Shown one piece after another: positions 7,416 to 8,863 of a DNA stretch of 8,863 nucleotides. Numbering within the stretch: position 1 is the stretch's first letter; the number at the start of each line of letters is the position of its first letter. The stretch is taken from the NCBI GenBank assembly GCA_030665795.1, contig DAOUZD010000021.1, positions 1 through 8,863 on the forward strand, given 5' to 3'. Made by a program: the position numbers and the translations under genes. The notes beneath the pieces are model-generated. The model was given only the letters and a program-made list of their open reading frames with translations, ran no database searches and was not told where the DNA came from. The DNA comes from Dehalococcoides sp. (GTDB taxonomy: Bacteria > Chloroflexota > Dehalococcoidia > Dehalococcoidales > RBG-16-60-22).

Positions 7416-7553
7416 TCAGTCATTTTCCTTAAGACACACGCCAGGGTACTTCTCACCGTCAAACCTTGGCCAGTTCAATTTGCAGACGGAATGGGCAAGT
7501 CCCCGGTGGCAAGCAGAGTATAGCCTTACAGGCTCCAGGACGATTGGATATAT
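7416..7553 (-). CDS. Possible small Cys/His-rich ORF following the regulator's amber stop
   Basis: After the TAG of the upstream response regulator the same frame stays open for 45 codons and ends at TGA, 2 nt before the hdrC GTG. The peptide looks protein-like: YSACHRGLAHSVCKLNWPRF, then DGEKYPGVCLKEND. It has C15, H16, H21, C24 and C40, which could bind metal. No ATG, GTG or TTG start exists in the frame; only rare codons (ATA, ATC, CTG) are available, and no clear ribosome site precedes them. Options are a small protein with a rare start, a tail made by readthrough of the amber codon, or the surviving end of an eroded gene. I do not recognise a family. Confidence 0.3.
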   Translation of the reverse strand: MYPIVLEPVRLYSACHRGLAHSVCKLNWPRFDGEKYPGVCLKEND

Positions 7554-7952
7554 CTAAAGACCTACCCTTTTCAGATGTTTCTCCACCTTGCTCAGTAGCT
7601 CCTCAGGACTGATGGGTTTATCGATATAATCCTCAGTTTCAAGCGTTAGTCCACCGCTGACTGCAATAGAGCTTTCACCACCCTTTTCGGCGAAGCTAGT
7701 TAATATCAGCACCGGGATTTTACTGAGTTCGGCATCCTTCTTCAGTTGCGAGGCGGTGGTAAATCCGTCCTTCACCGGCATTATTACATCCAGGATAATT
7801 AAATCGGGATTTTCCTCCCTCGCCTTCCGTAATCCGTCATCTCCATCATAGGCTACGATTACTTCATAGGGCTTGCTTTCCAGGACTATCTTCGTCGCTT
7901 CCACAAAATCAATGTCATCATCAATGAGAAGAATTTTGGCTTTTTCTGTCAT
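7554..7952 (-). CDS. Single-domain response regulator (CheY-like receiver), second of pair
   Basis: The 132-residue protein is a stand-alone receiver domain with no output domain. Acidic pocket D11-D12-D13, phospho-acceptor D55 (IILDVIMP), switch T85 (ILTS) and K112 (DKP) are all present. A short extra segment between the switch threonine and the lysine (GGESSIAVSGGLTLETE) makes the alpha4 region longer than in CheY. It lies 29 nt downstream of the first regulator with only a weak AAGGGCG ribosome site, so it is probably co-transcribed. Without a DNA-binding domain it must act by protein contact or in a phosphorelay. Its 3' end has a degraded relative at 112-193, and an open frame continues after its TAG. 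Confidence 0.92.
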   Translation of the reverse strand: MTEKAKILLIDDDIDFVEATKIVLESKPYEVIVAYDGDDGLRKAREENPDLIILDVIMPVKDGFTTASQLKKDAELSKIPVLILTSFAEKGGESSIAVSGGLTLETEDYIDKPISPEELLSKVEKHLKRVGL

Positions 7953-7981
7953 TTTTACGCCCTTTCAGTGGCCCCTGATAT

Positions 7982-8383
7982 TCAGACTTTTTTCTTCTTG
8001 CTAATGAGCCTCTCGACACGTTCCAGCAGAATATCCGGATTGATAGGTTTTTCTACGTAGTCGTCCACATTAAACTCAAGCGCGGTTTCCAACTCATATC
8101 GTCGGCGGCTGGCTTCCTCTCTCACCGAGCTCAGAATCAGAATCGGCGTCCCCCTGTACTTAGACCACCTCCCGTCCTCCAGTTCTCTCAACAGCGCAAA
8201 CCCGTCCATCTTCGGCATCAGGAGGTCAATTATCATCAAGTCTGGCTCTTCCGCTCTCAGTGCGGCTAAACATTCAATCCCGTCGCTGGCAGTAACTGTT
8301 TGATAGCCCCGGGATTCGAGAATCATTGTTAATGCCTCTCTAATATCCGGGTCATCATCGACTAACAAGATTTTCTTCGCCAT
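7982..8383 (-). CDS. Single-domain response regulator (CheY-like receiver), first of pair
   Basis: The 133-residue protein is a complete receiver: D9-D10-D11 pocket, phospho-acceptor D53 (MIIDLLMPKMDG), S85/S86 (ILSS) at the switch site and K112 (EKP). It ends in a lysine-rich tail (SKKKKV) with no effector domain. The start is well supported by AGGAGG 6 nt before the ATG. It lies downstream of a kinase gene on the same strand, its likely phosphodonor, and 29 nt upstream of a second receiver. It shares the family layout with that neighbour, including an extended segment before the conserved lysine, so the two may be old duplicates with different partners. Confidence 0.93.
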   Translation of the reverse strand: MAKKILLVDDDPDIREALTMILESRGYQTVTASDGIECLAALRAEEPDLMIIDLLMPKMDGFALLRELEDGRWSKYRGTPILILSSVREEASRRRYELETALEFNVDDYVEKPINPDILLERVERLISKKKKV

Positions 8384-8389
8384 TCTCAG

Positions 8390-8395
8390 CCTCCT
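8390..8395 (-). promoter_or_regulatory. Strong ribosome binding site of the first response regulator
   Basis: A full AGGAGG lies 6 nt before the ATG at 8383. It is the strongest ribosome site in the window and fixes that start. Confidence 0.75.
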
Positions 8396-8400
8396 TTAAA

Positions 8401-8431
8401 ATTATAACATAGACTTTAGCCTTGATTCCAA
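8401..8431 (-). promoter_or_regulatory. Possible promoter upstream of the response-regulator pair
   Basis: A perfect extended -10 (TG-T-TATAAT, hexamer at 8401-8406) lies on the coding strand, with TTGGAA 19 nt further upstream (8426-8431) as a poor -35. The predicted transcript start would fall inside the AGGAGG of the first regulator, which argues against use for that gene unless initiation occurs further downstream. It may be chance in an AT-rich spacer. Confidence 0.25.
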
Positions 8432-8499
8432 CCTACTCCACATATGCTAAATCCCTTTAAGACTTCCTCCAGATTGGTGTTTCCGCGTACGCTTCCTCC

Positions 8500-8863
8500 T
8501 TACCCGCCCCTGTTTCTCTTGTTTCCGCCAGCTAAAACTAGTTTCTTGGGCAGGACGAAGGTAAACTTGCTACCTCTTTTTAATTTATCTTCCGGGTTTG
8601 GACTTTCCACCCAGATTTTCCCTCCATGGGCTTCAATAACTCTTTTGACTATGGAGAGCCCCAACCCGGTACCAGCTTTTTCCCTATCACTACTGCGATA
8701 GAAATCGTCGAATATCTGGGATAGGTCCTCGGCGGTAATGCCATCTCCGGTATCCATAACTTCCACCTGAATATTACCGCCCCGCTCAGTAGCTCTCAAT
8801 TTTATCTCACCATCCTCGGGGGTAAATTTGATCGCGTTAGTAAATAGGTTGGTAATCACCTGC
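8500..8863 (-). CDS. Sensor histidine kinase, C-terminal ATPase domain (partial, cut by right edge)
   Basis: The last 120 or so residues of a kinase are present; the sensor and phospho-histidine parts lie beyond the right edge. Boxes in order are N (NLFTNAIKFTP), G1 (DTGDGI), F (IFDDFYRS) and G2 (GTGLGLSIVKRVIEAHGG). This is the complete ATP-binding Bergerat fold of a HisKA-type kinase. It ends in a short Gly/Arg/Asn tail and TAA at 8500-8502. A 116-nt spacer separates it from the two receivers, its most likely targets. What it senses cannot be told from this part. Confidence 0.93.
   Translation of the reverse strand, partial: QVITNLFTNAIKFTPEDGEIKLRATERGGNIQVEVMDTGDGITAEDLSQIFDDFYRSSDREKAGTGLGLSIVKRVIEAHGGKIWVESPNPEDKLKRGSKFTFVLPKKLVLAGGNKRNRGG

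Noticed and set aside
7554..7556. TAG as pyrrolysine in the second response regulator
   Set aside because: The receiver is already complete at the TAG and no pyrrolysine signal or pyl genes are visible; kept only as one option for the small downstream frame.
8407..8450. A 13-codon minus-strand frame starting ATGTGGAGT in the kinase-regulator spacer
   Set aside because: Too short, with no good ribosome site and no support beyond chance.
1..8863. CRISPR arrays, tRNA or rRNA genes, insertion sequences
   Set aside because: No regularly spaced repeats, cloverleaf-like segments, transposase motifs or terminal inverted repeats were seen.

Overview
The window carries one leftward (minus-strand) cluster from an anaerobic bacterium. 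Read in the direction of transcription, right to left, it contains: the C-terminal end of a sensor histidine kinase; two single-domain response regulators; hdrC, hdrB and a very large hdrA; an mvhD/flpD-type electron-transfer subunit interrupted by an in-frame TGA read here as selenocysteine; and metV. The spacing is operon-like: ATGA overlaps at hdrC/hdrB and mvhD/metV, 9 nt between hdrB and hdrA, and 13-19 nt between hdrA and mvhD.

Taxonomy is inference only. The hdrCBA-mvhD-metV order matches the electron-bifurcating methylene-tetrahydrofolate reductase clusters of acetogens such as Moorella. The fused HdrA, single-domain regulators and mid-range GC content would suit an uncultured sediment Dehalococcoidia (Chloroflexota) or a sulfate-reducer-like lineage. 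No marker gene settles it. The organism must have selenocysteine machinery if the TGA reading is right.

Region by region. 1-358: no intact gene. It holds a frameshifted remnant of a response-regulator C-terminus (112-193, minus strand), similar at DNA level to the intact regulator at 7554-7952, and a possible C-terminal tail of a rightward gene (2-115). I see no convincing terminator or function in 194-358. 359-1045: metV. 1042-1470: selenoprotein mvhD with a SECIS-like hairpin just after the UGA. 1490-5956: hdrA, 1488 aa, two HdrA modules with an NfnB/GltD-like FAD/NAD(P)H module inserted in the first. 5966-6820: hdrB. 6817-7413: hdrC. 7414-7553: a possible 45-residue Cys/His-rich reading frame ending 2 nt before hdrC. 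7554-8383: two receiver proteins. 8384-8499: spacer with a TATAAT. 8500-8863: kinase ATPase domain, cut by the window edge.

Working model (inference): NAD(P)H electrons enter at the inserted module or another HdrA flavin and pass through iron-sulfur chains. They may be split by flavin-based electron bifurcation between ferredoxin and the HdrB/HdrC or MvhD-MetV side, linked to C1 metabolism on folate. Neither metF nor hydrogenase subunits are in the window, so the final acceptor or donor is open. The kinase and receivers may regulate this complex or respond to redox state; they have no DNA-binding domain here.
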